Part shown: piece after piece, positions 36,035 to 47,900 of the stretch
Layout: each line of letters opens with the position of its first letter
Position numbering within the stretch: the stretch's first letter is position 1
Assembly: GCA_014549065.1 (NCBI GenBank)
Contig: JACDOX010000221.1
Coordinates: forward strand, 813,663 to 877,662
DNA: 64,000 bases
Direction of reading: 5' to 3'
From: Cardinalis cardinalis
Lineage: Eukaryota; Chordata; Aves; Passeriformes; Cardinalidae
Notes under the pieces: model-generated
What the model was told of the DNA's origin: nothing
The model's database searches: none
Seen by the model: the letters and a program-made list of their open reading frames with translations, nothing else
Translations under genes and position numbers: made by a program

Positions 36035-37546
36035 TAATGCCAAAGGCATTAAAAGAGATGAAAACCACTCCATTGAGCTAGGTGAAACGTTAATCCATTG
36101 GCCTTACTTTGCTGGGAAACCAGGGTTTGAATGAGGCCCAAGGCATAAATGAAATGAGTTTAGTGATCTCAGTTTAATTCTTAATAGGCCACAACAGGCA
36201 CTGCAGATAGAGAAGATACAATATTAGGAAATCAAACCCTTTCAGAATTGTTTTTTCCTTTTGGCTAACGAGGGTCAGGAGAGAATTAATACAGAAACTT
36301 AAACCTTAAGCCAACCTAAATAGCTCTCTATGCAGTCAGAGTGCAGGAGGAGCAGGGAGATGCTGCCTGCAAGGCCCATGGGTGAGGAGCCATTCTGCAG
36401 CACAGCAGATGCTGGAAAAGCTGATCTGCAGAAAGTTCAGGCTCCATTCAAAGCACGGGAGGATTTCCAGTGACACCTCAGCAGGTTTGGAATCAAGCCT
36501 ACGTAGCTGCACAATCTGAGCAGTCCCACCAAAGCTCAAACTTCAGACATGTTGCTGGTATCAGTCCTCAGGCCAACAGCATCTTGAAAGCCACAGATTC
36601 CTCCCAATGAACTGCAGTGGGAGGAAACAGACCCAGTCCAACTCCATCCCTTACCTAGGATCATCCTCAGAATGTGCCAGGAATGCCGGGTAAAGAGATG
36701 CTTCAAGCATGTTTACATGGGAATTTTAGTTCCTTGCAGAGTTTTCCTAGCACCAGCTGTTGTGGATAGATTTAGTGGGGGTCTCAGGTGGAAAGTCAAA
36801 CCTTTTAAATGAAGATATTTTGTCAGTGCTGAGAAATATCAATTTTGCTTTGCAGGAGGATAAGGTGTCACTGTTTCATTCTCACAAAAACTGAAAGAAA
36901 TAATGTATCAAGACTGGATAACTGAGCCAAGAAGAAAACCAGCAGCAAAGCAGTTTTTTTTCAGATATTTAATAAAAGTGAAATATTTTAAAGTGCAATG
37001 ATGAAGTCCAGCTTTGAGCTCACTGCAGATAGAACANTGGCTGAATTCTGAGCCAGCATCTTCCTAAATCCTCATGGTTTCTCTGGCTCTCTCCCTGCCC
37101 TTTGGCAAGGGTCTTCTTGCTGTTCGTTCTCCCACGCTGGCAGGTCAGGAGCTGATCCCGTGAGTCTCAGCAGATTTACACACCCGGGGGCTGGGACACT
37201 CCTTCCCTGACATCAAAGGCGGCTGTGTCATGTGCCAGGAGAGCCCAGCCAGCTCTTCCTGCCTCACAAGGAGCTCGGGAAGATCCGGGGCCGTTCAGAG
37301 GCTGCAGTGTGCCAGCTCCCTTTGTCTGAGCTCAGTCTCTCCTGAGGAGAGAGCAGAGCTGTGGGTGTCTGTGTGGTGCAGTTGTCCCAGGGCACCGCAG
37401 CAACGAGGGAGAGCAGGATGAAGGCAGGAGGAAGATGAATGGGATGGCAGCTGTAGGATCAGTCATGCGGCCCATTGCTCCACAGGCTCACCCCTTCCCT
37501 CCTGCACCCCAGGGCACTGCCCACACACTCCTGTTGGCTCCTGAGC

Positions 37547-37575
37547 CTTACTTTGCTGGGAAAAAGCAAAGTAAG
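37547..37575. repeat. Perfect 10-bp inverted repeat with 9-nt loop
   Basis: CTTACTTTGC (37547-37556) and GCAAAGTAAG (37566-37575) around the loop TGGGAAAAA. The left arm and loop are part of a 19-mer that also occurs at 36101-36119. Confidence 0.8.
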
Positions 37576-37956
37576 TGCCAGTAAACACTCTGCACAGTGA
37601 TGCTTCCCCCATCCCTGAGCCACACACCAGGATAANACAGCACCAAGATCCTTCCTCTCAGCCCTGTGGGCCAGTCCATGCCAAAAATCAAGGATAGTAG
37701 GTGCAGCAGCCAGAAAACAACAAGAAGAGAAGTCCCCTCCAGGCCTCAAACACCTCCAGCAGAGTTCACTAAGGTAACAGAAAGCAAATTCACAGCCTAC
37801 AGAGATACAAGGACATAAATCCTTCAGGATGCTGTCTTATCTAGCCACACAGAAATTTAATCACCAAAATCACTGCACAGTGGGGTGATGAAATACATCT
37901 TAGTCTTGATGCCTTTCAGAAATCAAGTTCTTCTCTTAAAAGGTGCTGCAGCACAT

Positions 37957-38002
37957 TGTGTGTATATATAAAGAGATGTACACACATATATATGCTGTGT
38001 GT
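37957..38002. repeat. Impure TG/TA/CA microsatellite
   Basis: Alternating TGTGTGTATATATA, then ACACACATATATATG, interrupted by AAGAGATGT. Confidence 0.75.
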
Positions 38003-39003
38003 TTATGGTATAAATGCATGTATCACTTGTACAGAGCTGTGGATAGTGGCCTCTCCAAGCTGGTGGCCTCAGCACCACGTGAAGCAGTGCCACAGTTAGA
38101 CACATGAGCATTGAAGTTGGTGGTGGATGGCTCCATTACCATTCAATCCATGATTGCACCAAGGGGGTAGGAATAATTTAAAAGTTTATCAAGCAAATTA
38201 AGGCATGGTTGGAAATGCATTCCTAGGAGAANGTGCCCTGGGCTGGTATTCAGAAGTCCTCTCTGCACTGAGCATGAGGCAGATGTGACTCCTGATGTTT
38301 TGGTGACTGAAGATGGGGAAGTTGCTNAGCCCAGACGTGCCAGATGGCCTCCCCCTTTCCTCAAAGTGAACACGGTGGGACAGATTGTGGGTTCAGCTCA
38401 GCCCCACTGCCACAGCCTCCCAAGGGGGGACAGAATCAGATCATAACCCTGACAGAAGACTGCAAATGGAAACACAGGAGCTGGGGATCCTCGGAAAGAC
38501 TGAGAGACTATCACTGGGGACAGACAAGGAACCAAGGCATGTAAAACACAGTCCAAACCAAAAGCAGGAACAGCTTTTGGGTGGTGCCTCTTTAGCCTTT
38601 TCAGCCCTTTTAATCCACCATAAATATTTTTCACACTGTTCTGCTCGGTGCTGTCCTGTGGCTTCAGNAAACACCAAATGTGTTTGACTAAAGAACAGGC
38701 TTCAGAGTTAACCAAGATGCAGTCCACACTGATAATGTATTCCTGTGCATAATGGCCTGGAAGTGCTGTATTCATGTATGAGCTTTCTCAAAATTATTTA
38801 TTAATGGAAGAGATCATATACAATATTGNTCCTTAATATGCCTGAAAGACTCCCATAAACACACAGAATCTCACTCTGCTCTTTGAACAGGCACATGAGC
38901 CCTTAGTGCAGCCATGTTCCACCAGCACTAAACTACTGCAAGGAAGGAGAAAATCAGGAATGTCTCAGGCAGGAACCTGGCTCCCTGGGCTCCAGGCTGG
39001 GAG

Positions 39004-39230
39004 CACGTGAACGTGCAGCCACTGTGCTGTCACATCACACCGGGTTGCCATGGAGATAATTGCAATGTCATAACTAAAGGCTAATGTCAGCACCAGGTTT
39101 TACAAGGAAATGATTGGATTGTATTTTTAATTTACCCCCAAATTATTGCCGCTCCTCCATCGGGAAGAAAATGAGAATTGTATATTTAATTTTTTGACAG
39201 CAACGGAGCAGAATGTTGTGGTTTAGGATC
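39004..39230. other. Candidate conserved block with E-box and RFX-like site
   Basis: CACGTG at 39004-39009. GTTGCCATGGAGAT at 39044-39057 has a perfect left half of an RFX X-box (GTTGCC AT) and an imperfect right half. It is followed by AT-rich sequence (GATTGTATTTTTAATTTACC near 39117). Confidence 0.3.
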
Positions 39231-39325
39231 TGGAAGTTTTTACATCACTGTGTTTTTCTGAAGGTGTTCTCAGGTGTTTCTATACACAACTGTATTGAGA
39301 CAGCAAGACAGAACTCACAGGCTAC

Positions 39326-39361
<36 letters not shown>

Positions 39362-39362
39362 T
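39326..39362. repeat. (ATA)12 microsatellite
   Basis: About twelve uninterrupted ATA/AAT trinucleotides (37 bp), flanked by GGCTAC and GGATTATG. Its length and purity suggest it may be polymorphic. Confidence 0.95.
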
Positions 39363-40237
39363 GGATTATGCTGCATGTGTACATCTATACACTGCTCTCC
39401 CAGCCTGAGCCTCATTTAGCAACTCTAACTGTTTTATTAACAATATTAATCAATACTTTCAAAATGCTCTCTTGACCTGAGAGTTGTTAAGCTGCACTCT
39501 GGTAGAAACACATGAAACAAAATGAAATTTTAAATTATCTTACACTTGTTGTAACATGCTCTTTGCCCTTTCTGCCTGAACTGGTGCCTTCCAAGCTCCT
39601 GAGCTAAATCCAGGCCAGCATGGGGCCAAACTGCTGTTTTCTTTGGGACTAACTTCAAAGTCAATAAGCTTTTGCACAGCTCCACTCCCCTGGACGCTGG
39701 GGGCGAGCTGTGGAGCTGGGCTGATGGCAGCACTGTCAGCAGACAGGGAGCTTGGCCAGCTGGGGACCAGCCTTGCTGGAAGTGCCACGTGCACACCTGG
39801 CATCATTCTCAGCCCAAGAGAATCAATACTGTCACTGGTGCAAAAGCAGCTTCCCCAAAAGCTCTGCTGTGCAGCCCATTCTGAATGCAAGAGTCAAAAA
39901 TACTGTGCAAAGGCACTAAAGAGTGAAGAGACTAAACCTGGATCCCTGCAAAACGGATGCAAGAGAGGCAAGTGTTCACCTCAGCCTGCTGTCATTAACA
40001 CCACTTGTTTGTTACATGGAGAAATTATTATTGCAAACATGACACAGACACAGCCCATGGAGGTTTTACTGCTGGTGAAACCCAGATGTGTCACCTGTGT
40101 CACACAGGACACGGATGCTCTGGTTGTGCATGTCCCACCTTCCTGCACTCAACGTTTCCCATTCCTGGTGAGCACCCGNTGTCCCACAAATCCCACCCAT
40201 GGCCTCCCTGCAGTGGGGCTGTGTCCCACCTCTGTGA
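39363..40237. other. Unique noncoding DNA
   Basis: No gene or repeat recognised. A 204-codon open frame (39643-40257) ends inside the CR1 copy and has no domain I know. Confidence 0.5.
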
Positions 40238-40395
40238 TCACAGAATGTTTGGGTTGAAGGGACCTCAGAGCCCATCCAGTGCCCCCCCTGCCCTGGCAGG
40301 GACACCTCCCACTGTCCCAGGCTGCTCCCAGCCCNGTCCAGCCTGGCCTTGGGCACTGCCAGGGATCCAGGGGCAGCCCCAGCTTCTCCAGGCAA
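40238..40395 (-). mobile_element. CR1: CR1 LINE fragment
   Basis: TCACAGAATGTTTGGGTTGA at left, then CCTGGCAGGGACACCTCCCA, CAGGCTGCTCCCAGCC, GCACTGCCAGGGATCCAGGG and CAGCCCCAGCTTCTC. One of the less diverged copies; 5'-truncated. Confidence 0.9.
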
Positions 40396-41570
40396 GCCCC
40401 AGAGCAGAGCTGCAGCTGCACAGATGTGATCAATAGCCACAAGAAAGAGAAAGAATGAGGAAAGAAAGATAAATGCANAGAATCCCTAATTGGCTTAAAG
40501 GAAAACTGAAACAAAGGTAAAGGAAATTCATTTGGAAATGTTGCTGTTTTCTAATTGTTGGCAACTTGGGTTTGATGCATAAGGAGGAGAAAATGGTCTA
40601 AAATTACAGTAATCTTTAACTCTGCTAACACAATTGCCCTTCTCCTCCCTCATATTAGATGTCTTTGCTGTCCAAAGTGAATTCCAGGAGATAAATAGCA
40701 GAGCATTTTCCAAAATCAAAATCCTTGTTCAGATCAATTGCACCCAAAACCTGAATGATGACACACAAACACTCACTTTTTCTGGCAGTTTAATGCCGAA
40801 GAATTTATTCCCATTGTCAGTACAGTATGGATTATTTGAGTATTAGGAGGATATACATTAAAATATAATGTATCTAATGTATAAAATGTAATGACTGCAA
40901 TGAGAGCAACATCACATTTGAGTAGAGAAGCAGAAGTAGGCTCTGTTGGAAGCAATTTGGCCCAGTTTGGAAAAACTAGCTGTTAAAAATCACAGGCAAA
41001 TCCCAAACTGGCTGTTAGCAGCTCCCTTCAGCAAGCTCTGCTTCTTGCCTGCTCTGGCCAAGCTGAGCCCAGCATTGCCCCCTCTCCTTCCCTGAGCATT
41101 CAGGCCTGAGCACCAAAGGCTCATTCTCTTTCCATGCCCCACTGACCCCCTGCAACCTGCCCCATCTGGGATATCTCTGAGCAGAAGGGTTCTCCTGAAG
41201 AATAGGATCNGCTTTAAGGATGCCACCACCCCTCTGGAGTCACAACATTGTTTCTTCTGTCTCACACGGGATCGCTAGAGGAAAAACGAGCACATGGGAA
41301 AGGCACCAATTTAGTGTTCAGCACATGACCGAGAAAGAAGGCACAAAGGTGTGAAAGTCAGCCAGTAACAAGTAAGCTGCACTTCCATAATTTCATAGGA
41401 AAATCCTTGGGGCGCAGCCAGATTCTGAAAGAAGAAGGCTGTATTTATAGCAATCAGTGTGGTTTGACATATTTCCCCTAATATGCTAAATTACTCCTTC
41501 ACTATCATCATAACTTCCCCTCAGTCATTCCTCAGCATCTCCTATTAGCCTGGCCTAAAAGCACTTAGGG
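40396..41570. other. Unique noncoding DNA
   Basis: No gene seen. An AT-rich section lies at 40780-40930 (ATATAATGTATCTAATGTAT). No repeat family recognised. Confidence 0.5.
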
Positions 41571-41900
41571 AGCTTCTCCGGCTGTGACCTCTTTAAAAAC
41601 GCGTTAATTCCGACAGCAGCGCCGCAATTACCCTGCCGGGGCTGCCGGGCTCCAGCACGGCTCTGCCGCTCCCGGTCCCTGTCCTTCTGTCCCTCCTCAC
41701 CCCGTGCCCAGCGGGGGTCCCTCGGCGCCAGCAGGAGCGCGTCCCTCAGCCTGGCGCGCCGTGGCCCCGCAGGAGCGGCCGCTCCCCGGCTCTCCTGGGG
41801 TGCCCAGGCACGGGCATGAGCCAGAGACCCCCAGCAGCCCCTGGCGAGCCTCAGCTGCATCCTCAGCCCCAGCACTGCGCCCCGGACTATTTTATGGATG
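41571..41900. promoter_or_regulatory. Small CpG-rich patch, possible minor CpG island
   Basis: About 330 bp with roughly five to eight CG per 60 bp (AACGCGTTAATTCCGACAGC at 41599, CGCGTCCCTCAGCCTGGCGC near 41738). It is shorter than classic islands. Overlapping open frames on both strands (41555-41908 minus, 41704-42046 plus) have no recognisable domain. It could be a weak promoter, an enhancer CpG patch or a first exon. Confidence 0.4.
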
Positions 41901-42480
41901 ACTTGCACGGTCCGTGCTTATACAGAGCTACCACTACGAGCCATTTGTTTAACAACGACTTGCCCNGATTCCTCACTCGTGATGATGTCCAGAAGTCCCA
42001 CTCAAGCTCCTGGCTCTGCTGTGTGTCACTCTGTGTGCATCTGTAGGGAAACAAAGTCCTTGCCCTGAAGAATCTAAACTCTGAAGAGGCAAATCTGTTA
42101 TGATGAAGCATGTCAAACCTGATCACCATCCAGCATCTCTGCGTTTGCCTCTGCTCATCCTTCCCAGCCAGCCTCAAAAGAACAGTCATTACAGCCCTGC
42201 ACAATTTCTGTGTGGCAGTCGCTGGCTTGTGTGAATAATGATGTTTAGTATTTTATCAGGTTATTCCATAACAAATACACNCAGTGATACTTTTATAATG
42301 ATCATCTCAACACTCTGCTGCGCTCTCCTCAAAATACTAAGTGACAATAACGTAGTTCTGATGTTATTTTTTAAGCCACCTGCATTCTCACATCAAACAG
42401 AGACTTTTCCTGTAGAGCCAGAACTGGAAAAAGGATAATGCCCTTTTTTTTTGTTAAGGAAGGGGTATGGGAGGAAAGAA
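41901..42480. other. Unique noncoding DNA
   Basis: No gene or repeat recognised. AT content rises from about 42230. Confidence 0.5.
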
Positions 42481-42720
42481 ATAAAATCATGCTTCTTCAA
42501 CCTTTTTTCCTCCCGCTACTCGGGTGCTTGTCTTTAATGAGCAGCTCCAAATGACAGCTTTAATCACTGCCTCTGGCCACTGAAAGAGGCCGCTAATGAT
42601 AGGAAAGAACAGAGGACCATTTGCATCAATCAGCTCTAGTCTAAATCACTTTTTATGATAATGCATCCAAGCGAAGAAGAACGTCTCTGATGTCTCCTGC
42701 ATGATGATGTACCACAGTGC
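42481..42720. other. Candidate conserved noncoding block with octamer motif
   Basis: GTCTTTAATGAGCAGCTCC (42530), CAGCTTTAATCACTGCC, then ATTTGCAT (42619-42626), a POU-family octamer, next to CAATCA, then CACTTTTTATGATAATGCAT. Inferred regulatory texture only. Confidence 0.35.
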
Positions 42721-44639
42721 TGTCTCCTCATCTCAGACCTCCACATAAATCTCTTAAAGATGCACACACACCCCACCCTGTGCTGCCAGCGCTGGCCCTC
42801 GTTTTCTACACCATTAATGATCTACCACCAGGGTAGAGTCAGGAGAGGTTAAGCAATCAGTTCATTCAGTTTTCACTTTCTGCCGGGGATGCCCACTGCT
42901 CCGGGAGGAGGGGAGGGGAATACACAGACAATGCCTGGGCGGTCAAACAAATACAAATTTAGGATCCACAAAATTCCCGGTTTGCCACCCGTTACTATCA
43001 GGGGCTGGCAGAGAAAAAAACCATTGGGCAGAATCCGGAGGGGGCTGCCTGCTAGAGCATCACAGCTCTTCTACACAGAGAACTGAACTGCTGCTAAAGC
43101 TTTGCTCTTGTGAGTACACTTTATTCACACAGGAGTGCTTTCAGAGTGACTAATCCCATAAGCACAGATTACTCCCCCACCCACGGAAGGGTTTATGGGA
43201 TCAAGTTCTGTGACTGTAAAACAGAAGACCTGGTCCTACACAAGACAGTGCCCTGATTAGATGCTGGCCTGAGATCTGGACTGAATTTCTGACAGGCTGA
43301 GGTCCCATGCCCAAACCAGCTCTGCAAACAGAGCTCCAGCAGCTCCTCATCTTCCCAGGCTGCAGCTCTGTGTGTGAAGAGTTTCAGTGGCCACAGGACC
43401 CATAAGCACACATCCATTTATTCTGTACAGTCCATGCAGACACCCAGGGTCCTGCACAAACACACCCTGACTTGGCTGAGACTCCTGGGTCCTTCTGCTC
43501 AAAAGCACCAAAGCAAACAGAGGTCCCACAAGCAAGCCTGAGGTCCTGCAGCAACCCCCACTGCAAGGGTGAGATTTCCCCAAGCTCACCCAACCAGCTC
43601 CATGTGGAAACAGGGAATTCAGGCTGGGCTGGGTCCCTCATTGCCTCTGGCTCCCTCAGGGCTCCCAGGCTGGTGCTGCTGCCTGACCCAGTGACCCGTG
43701 GGCTGCTGGTGAGCACTGGGGAGCTCTGCTGTCCTGGGATGCACAACACCCTCCTGCCAGGCAGGGCCTGTGTCAAAACAGCCTCCCCCTGTCAAAGCAA
43801 ACTAATGGATGCACCAGCAGAGCCACCAGCGTCATGGGGGATGCATATAAATACACAGGGCTGCTTTTATTGTTTCCCTGAAATAAGGGAGAAAAGAGAA
43901 GACAATGTTCGTTTGGTTTTGGAGTTTCTCCTAGCTGGCAGAATGCTGGCTGCAGGAAATGACACCCATTTCCCTGGCAAGTGCTCACAGCCTGATCCTC
44001 CAGCACTGCCTGGAGAGGCCACNCGGGCAATGCCGAGGACTTTATGCTCCTGTAGTTTTGACTGACACTTCTCAGGACATGCTAATCACCNTTCAGGGAA
44101 AAAGAGAGGGAAAAGGTCCCCAAATAGGCAATTTTATTTAATCTACTGATGTTAATAAAAAAAATTCTTTTTGCTTATGGAAAGAGGCTAACCTCTGCAG
44201 GGCTTAATCTTCCCCAGCAAAGGGGGCTCACCATGCTAGTTGAAGCATGGACACTTTTAATCTCCTGATTAAAACCAGGACTACTGTGACTGCATTTATC
44301 AGGAGTAAAGGATGGAAGAGAGGGATTTATTTAGAGGGAGCAAAATGCTAACTGAAAATTATGATACCACAATTCTCCAGATGAAAAATCCTTCCAAGAA
44401 AATTGCCTTTTTAGCAAGGCATTGGGTTCCGGTGGATCATTCAGGCCACACGTGGGCAGAGTCACTGGGGCTCCCAGTAAAGCATGTGGTTTCTGGTGGA
44501 AGGTGGCCAGGCTGGTCCCAGCAATCTGATACCAGGGTCCAGAACAGCTAATGGGAAGACTCACAATGGCTTCAGTGGGCTCTGTACTGGGGCTTTAGTA
44601 AAAAAAAAGACCAGAGCAGTATACAACAGCTGTAGTCCT
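42721..44639. other. Unique noncoding DNA, no gene seen
   Basis: No recognisable repeat. A 197-codon plus-strand frame (43472-44065) overlaps a 130-codon minus-strand frame. Both translations are Pro/Ser/Leu/Gly-rich with no domain, so I do not call a gene. Confidence 0.5.
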
Positions 44640-44965
44640 CCTAAGCCTTTCTTTTTTGCAAATGCTTCCCTTGGCGGCTTTATTTCATTTTATTATAATA
44701 AACTTCAAAAGGTGTATTTGATCTGCCAGCATTTTTTTCCCTGTCCACCAGGAGTTCATTTCAGCTGTGCAAGGCAGCAAATACTGTACATTAGGTTAAT
44801 TTTCATTTCAGCTGTACAACATACATTATTGTTTCACTGCTTGGCTTAAGTGAACTCCTGGTGGATACAGTCAAAACCATACCAGCAGATCAAATGTTCT
44901 CTTTGAAGTTCCCTACAATGAAACATATTTTNAAAAAAGAGAAAAAAAAAAGGAAAAAGCTTTTA
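44640..44965. repeat. Large imperfect palindrome (about 300 bp)
   Basis: The two halves are inverted copies around a centre near 44805. Perfect blocks, in matching order: AACTTCAAA (44701-44709) with TTTGAAGTT (44902-44910); ATTTGATCTGC (44716-44726) with GCAGATCAAAT (44885-44895); TCCACCAGGAGTTCA (44744-44758) with TGAACTCCTGGTGGA (44851-44865). Weaker pairing continues inwards (CAAGGCAGCAAATA with the complement of TATTGTTTCACTGCTTGG) and outwards (TATTTCATTTTA with the complement of CAATGAAACATAT). The middle also holds a direct repeat, TTCATTTCAGCTGTGCAA (44755-44772) and TTCATTTCAGCTGTACAA (44802-44819). I recognise no family; a foldback or MITE-like ancient element fits best. Confidence 0.85.
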
Positions 44966-47900
44966 GAAAGCTTTAAAATATCCTGAATTGTTTGGAGCAT
45001 TTTAATGTTTTGGCTTGTCCCTTCTAAAACCAAGTAATGAGAAATTTCATGCTGCCCATCATCCTCTCCAGCTTTTATTCCCAGAAGAAGTTATATTATG
45101 GATGAAGTATAAATTAATCTCTTTGCTGAATAGTTCAACTTAAATGAGCTTGAGGTGATTACAAACCACATCAGCAGATGCTGTATATGGTGGCTTTAAA
45201 ATAAAAAACCCAAAGCCACCGACACTAGCGTGATTCGAAGGCATGCCTCTGAAGTCTACAAACCATCTCCAACTGCAGTCCAGGAACATGCTGAATTTCA
45301 TTATAAATCTCAGTGAGTGGAACACAGCCTTTGAAAATGTCACCATGAAATTCCCTCCTGGTCATAAGGCCACCCCCAGCTCCCCAAGGATCCTGCCCCT
45401 TCCCTTGTGGATTTCCATTGGTTAAGTTGAATTATCCTTTTGTTTTCTTCATGCCCCAGCTTATCCAGACTCATTTTACTGAGCCAGCACAGAGTACAGC
45501 CCGTGAAAGGGCACCAAACTACACCTGGGGAAGGCTGGCAGCTCCTACACCAACTTCACCACCAGTAGGTTGTGATAGGGAACTGCATCCCTATGAACAC
45601 ACTCCTCAGCACTTGGAGGAGACAACCTGACCCTGGCTTCAGGCAAACTGCACTCATTTCTCATTTGAGAACACGTAAAGCTTGTGATTAAATAGGATTA
45701 ACCCAACAGGATCAGGTCTCTAGAAGAAAGTGGTTTCACTAACAAGTTGTTAGCAAAGAGCCCAAGGGCATTGGAAGGCTCACAGATTATCACCAACGGA
45801 ACAAATGTCAGAGATGTTCAACCAGAGCCAAGTNAGCTGAGTGTCTGTGGTCTGGGGGGATTTCCCAAGTGAAAGGAGTGCAGTGCTTTCAGCACCCTGG
45901 AGGTACCTGTGGCACGCCCTGACCCCTGCACCCCTCCCCAGCACCCACCTCCCCTGGCCTGGGGNTGCTCCCAGCAGCTCCTGGCCACCCCTGCTGACAC
46001 CCCAGGGTGTTCACCCAGTCAGGAGCTGCCACCAGGGTGGGCAGAGTGTAAATGGCTCCGTGCTCCTGCCAGCCTTCTGCCAGGGATTCAGAGCGCTGCG
46101 CTTCCCTCCCATCATCATCGCACTGCCAACATCCCATCTTGGACCAAGTAACGAGCATTTCAAACACCCCCCACAGAAAGGAGGAAAAACAAGACGCTTT
46201 GTGTACACCATTAGTTTTATGCATCTTNCAAATGCAGTTCCCCAGCTCGAAAATCTCCCACAGCTTTTGCTTCACTTTGAACAAAATCACGATGGACTTC
46301 TGATGAATAGCTCAGCTCAAAATACACTTGGAGGCTTTTCCTTGAATTCTGACTTGGGAGTAAATAACCTGCAGTGAAGCTAATTGTATTGAAAATTCAG
46401 AATATTGAGGAAATGTTACATGTGATAAATATTTACCCTAAAGGAATTCAAAGGGAGTCTGTAACAATTTATTTCTAACCAATACCAAGTAATATTAAAT
46501 TGCAGGGGAAATGCAGCCCCAAACCCTATATTTTTCCAACTTGTAATAATGATTGTTCTCTGTGAAAAATGCCAGACAACAATATCCTTTAACCATACAC
46601 AACCATGTGGGTTCATACTCTGCGTTAGCATTTTTCATCCCAACGTCCTCTGCAAAACAAGGGATTGATGCTGCTTTCACTTAAATTGGTGTAACTAATT
46701 AGACCCAACTAGAATTACTCCTGATCCTATTCATGTAAACAGTCTTGATGACTTCAGTGGTGCTATTAGTGAAAATAAGGACTCACACAGAGCAAGGATT
46801 TATGGGCTCAAATCCTCTCCATTTGAAGCCTCAGTAAAATGCAGCCAATTCCAATGCAGAAGGAGAAAGCTGAGCGGTGCACAGCTGAGGAGTGGAAGAG
46901 GAAAAAAAGGGGAACATTTTTGGCCAAATAAATTGGGAGAGAAATCACTCTGTGAAAGAACTGTCAAATAAAAGACCTAGTACAGAGATTTTCAAAAGAG
47001 GCACCTGGAGAGAGGCAGGGAAATTCAGAAGGCACTGCAGCCACTGGAGGCTGTGAGTGCTCAGCACCCCACGGCTTCCACCCGAGCCCTCACTTGAGAA
47101 AGGTATTTGAGAATGTTGATCCACACAGGACTATTCCTTTAAGCTTTAACCAGGGAGGACACGCATGGAAATGTAAATGGTTTCATTCTGAGCTTGAAAA
47201 TTCAGATCAGCTTTGTGTTTCAAATGAACCAGTTCATCCAGGCATCGCAGTGCCTAAATTCAGTCCCTCAAGCTAATGCTAAAGCANATGATTACAAAAT
47301 AAAAGGTTCTCCTAAAAAAAAAAAAGGAAGAGGGGGAGAAACTATATTAATCACTACCAGAAAACATCTGTTTTTAAATGAGGTGTTTTTGATCTACACT
47401 GTTTGTGATGCAAGAGGAAGGCTTTGCCATCCATATGACAACCAGATCTTCATTTTGTTGGGATTAGGGGTCAGCACAGGGGACTGGGGGAGGGAAGAAT
47501 GGGAAAGGAGCAGAAGAAAGATTCCTCTAATAAATGCCAGGACACTTACTCTGTAAACACAACCTGCAGACCACGAGCCACAAGTCCACTCTCAATGTTT
47601 CTGCATGATTTATATGAGGATCGATCAATTAGAAGTTGAATGTTTTATCTCATTTGATATATGAGAGGCTTCTCTTCAAACACCCTTAATTTTANACCAA
47701 GAGTAGGTCCAAAATGAAGATTCTGCAAACACAGACACTTAGGAATTGTCATTTCACACACAGAGAAGTTCTNCTTCTGTTCATCATTTCTGTAGCTGAA
47801 ACTGTTTCAGAATGGACAACATCATCAGGGTCTTTGCTCCCTGACAGCGGCAGAGACGGAGCAGAGACCTGACTCTGCCACCAGCAGACCAAGAACAGAA

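Larger units (their letters stand above)
34897..36180. other. Unique noncoding DNA with homopolymer tracts
   Basis: No gene. The 35200-35400 part is AT-rich (GCTAATTATTATGAAAGGTC) and could be a conserved noncoding section. Poly-A and polypyrimidine tracts are listed separately. Confidence 0.5.
36181..39003. other. Unique noncoding DNA with a short perfect hairpin
   Basis: No supported gene. Contains a 10-bp perfect inverted repeat at 37547-37575, and an impure TG/TA tract at 37957-38002. Open frames up to 125 codons (38398-38775 minus) lack domains. Confidence 0.5.

Noticed and set aside
39643..40257. 204-codon plus-strand frame with many Cys residues
   Set aside because: It runs into a CR1 copy, contains n, and shows no regular Cys spacing of a known finger or knot.
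43472..44065. 197-codon plus-strand frame
   Set aside because: It overlaps a 130-codon minus-strand frame, contains n, is rich in Pro/Ser/Leu, and shows no domain, signal or homology I recognise.
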